DNA from: DASXTB01 sp036505615
Lineage (GTDB): Bacteria > Acidobacteriota > UBA6911 > JACQSX01
Assembly: GCA_036505615.1 (NCBI GenBank)
Contig: DASXTB010000486.1
Location: 1 to 7,577, forward strand
Length of the DNA: 7,577 nucleotides
Reading direction: 5' to 3'
Shown: positions 6,723 through 7,577 of the stretch, one piece after another
How positions within the stretch are numbered: position 1 is the stretch's first letter
Layout: every line of letters starts with the position of its first letter
The notes under the pieces: model-generated
What the model saw: the letters and a program-made list of their open reading frames with translations, nothing else
Database searches by the model: none
What the model was told of the DNA's origin: nothing
Translations under genes and position numbers: made by a program

Positions 6723-6913
6723 AGATCCCCCTGATGTTTTGGCTGAGGTACTGAAACTACTCCCTGTATTGTGGAGATTGTCCTGCATGCGAATAACCCA
6801 TCCCATGCCGGCGCCAGCAGCACCTTTGAGGTGTAACAAAGAACTACCGGGCCAGCATACCAGCAGGGATTTGCTGCACGCAAGAGTGCAGACGCATCCA
6901 GAAGATGCTGATT
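6723..6913 (-). promoter_or_regulatory. Leader/promoter gap of the receptor gene with clustered small hairpins
   Basis: The 191 nt between the DHFR-family gene and the receptor gene hold several short inverted repeats. GCATC/GATGC (6894-6908, 5-nt loop) and CTGCAC/GTGCAG (6874-6891, 6-nt loop) lie just after the stop of the upstream gene. CACCT/AGGTG (6821-6833, 3-nt loop) and a 14-bp near-palindrome centred on GGCGCC (6806-6819) lie closer to the receptor. None is followed by a T-tract, so I do not call a terminator. No convincing -35/-10 pair was found, but a separate receptor promoter here is likely given the gap length. Confidence 0.35.
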
Positions 6914-7450
6914 TCATCCAAAAAACTGAATATGGTACTCGCTTTGAACCAAGCCGCTCGGATAGTGCCGCGTCCGTACGTGACGGAGCCGGATATCGTG
7001 CGGTAAGGTGCCGAAGAGCGGAATGCCTTCTCCAATCAGCACAGGCACGCGAGTGATCACGAGACACTGAATGAGTCCCGCACGTAGGAACTCCTGAATC
7101 GTAATCCCACCGTCGACGTAGAGGTGGTGGGCTCCACTGGCAGCGAGGCGCGAGACGATCTCAGCCGGCGGCCCACCCATCTGCTCAACAACGCCCCCGC
7201 GGGCTGCGGCCGCGGACAAGTCGACGGGGCGACTACTCAGAACTACTACCCGCTTGTCACCATAGGGCCAGGTCCCAAAGGTCAGAACCGTCTCAAACGT
7301 CTTGCGAGCTATAACAATCGCGTCAACGGTTGCTATGAACTCGTCGTAGCCGTGGGGCTCGCCGGCGCCCGCCGGCAGCCAATCGAGATCGCCGTTCAAC
7401 CGCGCAATGAAGCCGTCGACGCTGGCGCCGACAAAAACCGATGCCGTCAT
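6914..7450 (-). CDS. Dihydrofolate-reductase-family (RibD C-terminal-like) oxidoreductase
   Basis: The 178-aa protein covers one RibD_C/DHFR-like fold, the usual length for stand-alone members such as those of the YwjB/YyaP type. Visible family marks are ASVDGFIAR (residues 9-17), the acidic DLDWL (21-25), IARKTFE (47-53) in place of the common GRxTxE, W61-P-Y, the nucleotide-site YVDGG (111-115), and PVLIGEGIPLFG (136-147). These point to a cytoplasmic NAD(P)H-dependent reductase. It is not typical FolA, and the substrate is unknown. The Gly-to-Ala change in the GRxTxE motif is a mild oddity. A GTG at 7459 is in frame, but ATG 7450 has GAAGGAG exactly 8 nt upstream, so I use the ATG. The receptor gene follows on the same strand after 191 nt. 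Confidence 0.9.
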   Translation of the reverse strand: MTASVFVGASVDGFIARLNGDLDWLPAGAGEPHGYDEFIATVDAIVIARKTFETVLTFGTWPYGDKRVVVLSSRPVDLSAAAARGGVVEQMGGPPAEIVSRLAASGAHHLYVDGGITIQEFLRAGLIQCLVITRVPVLIGEGIPLFGTLPHDIRLRHVRTRHYPSGLVQSEYHIQFFG

Positions 7451-7458
7451 CGTACACA

Positions 7459-7465
7459 CTCCTTC
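7459..7465 (-). promoter_or_regulatory. Ribosome binding site that fixes the DHFR-family start
   Basis: The minus strand reads GAAGGAG followed by 8 nt and then ATG (7450-7448). This near-ideal spacing selects the ATG over the in-frame GTG at 7459, whose first base overlaps this Shine-Dalgarno sequence. Confidence 0.75.
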
Positions 7466-7489
7466 AGTGTCCGCTCAAGAATCCACAGG

Positions 7490-7577
7490 TTAGTGTTCTT
7501 GGATCCCCTTGGGATAACGATCCGCCACAAGATTCAATTTGACGTTATGCTCAAGGAGCGCTTTGAGGCCCGCGAGC
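7490..7577 (-). CDS. C-terminal end of a further leftward gene, cut by the window edge
   Basis: From the right edge, the minus-strand frame starting at 7576 stays open for 28 codons and ends in TAA (7492-7490). It includes LKALLEHNVKLNLVADRYPK. The composition, an amphipathic helix followed by alternating hydrophobic residues, looks like real protein. The stop lies 39 nt upstream of the ATG of the DHFR-family gene, which would suit an operon. With only 28 residues I cannot name the family, and a chance open frame of this length is possible. Confidence 0.4.
   Translation of the reverse strand, partial: LAGLKALLEHNVKLNLVADRYPKGIQEH

Noticed and set aside
5673..6734. Plus-strand open frame of 353 aa opposite the receptor N-terminus
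   Set aside because: It is antisense to the signal peptide, regulatory-like and plug domains, which are clearly real, and it resembles no known family.
6838..6860. Possible sigma54 promoter upstream of the receptor (TGGCCC then TTCT, minus strand)
   Set aside because: The required GC of the -12 element is replaced by CT, so it does not meet the core consensus.
6723..7067. 115-residue N-terminal extension of the receptor frame up to 7067
   Set aside because: It overlaps the end of the DHFR-family gene, lacks family similarity, and would bury the clear signal peptide that begins at 6722.

Overview
The window most likely comes from an acidobacterium (Acidobacteriota) or a close relative. Two signs support this. 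One is a single-pass membrane regulator that joins a winged-helix domain, a FlgO/TolB-N-like domain and TPR repeats. The other is a very large outer-membrane receptor of the Oar type, with an N-terminal carboxypeptidase-regulatory-like domain. Families of both kinds are strongly expanded in that phylum. This assignment is an inference from protein architecture; no rRNA or other phylogenetic marker is present.

Layout, left to right. Positions 1-391 (minus strand) hold a compact pair: a 92-aa helix-turn-helix protein followed by the first 32 codons of a small exported protein that runs off the left edge. Positions 392-654 form a divergent control region with several small inverted repeats. It also carries two exact 9-bp direct repeats 22 bp apart, just upstream of a possible promoter. 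Positions 655-2598 (plus strand) encode the 647-aa winged-helix/FlgO-like/TPR regulator. Positions 2599-3206 contain no convincing gene. They do hold a minus-strand intrinsic terminator, a strong stem-loop just before it, and a 26/27-matching inverted-repeat element built from about 9-bp units. Positions 3207-6722 (minus) encode the 1171-aa TonB-dependent-receptor-like protein, convergent with the regulator. After a 191-nt gap rich in small hairpins, 6914-7450 (minus) encodes a RibD-C/dihydrofolate-reductase-family protein. The right edge (7490-7577, minus) appears to hold the last 28 codons of another gene.

Nothing shows that these genes form one pathway. The regulator may control its own promoter through the direct repeats. 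The receptor probably ends transcription near 2911, about 300 nt past its stop codon, after crossing the inverted-repeat element. The DHFR-family gene lies upstream of the receptor on the same strand, but the gap and hairpins argue against tight coupling. No mobile-element genes, CRISPR array, tRNA or rRNA were seen. The most unusual material is the non-coding DNA: the 585-657 regulatory array and the 2911-3170 structured region. I see no clear case for a wholly new multi-gene system.
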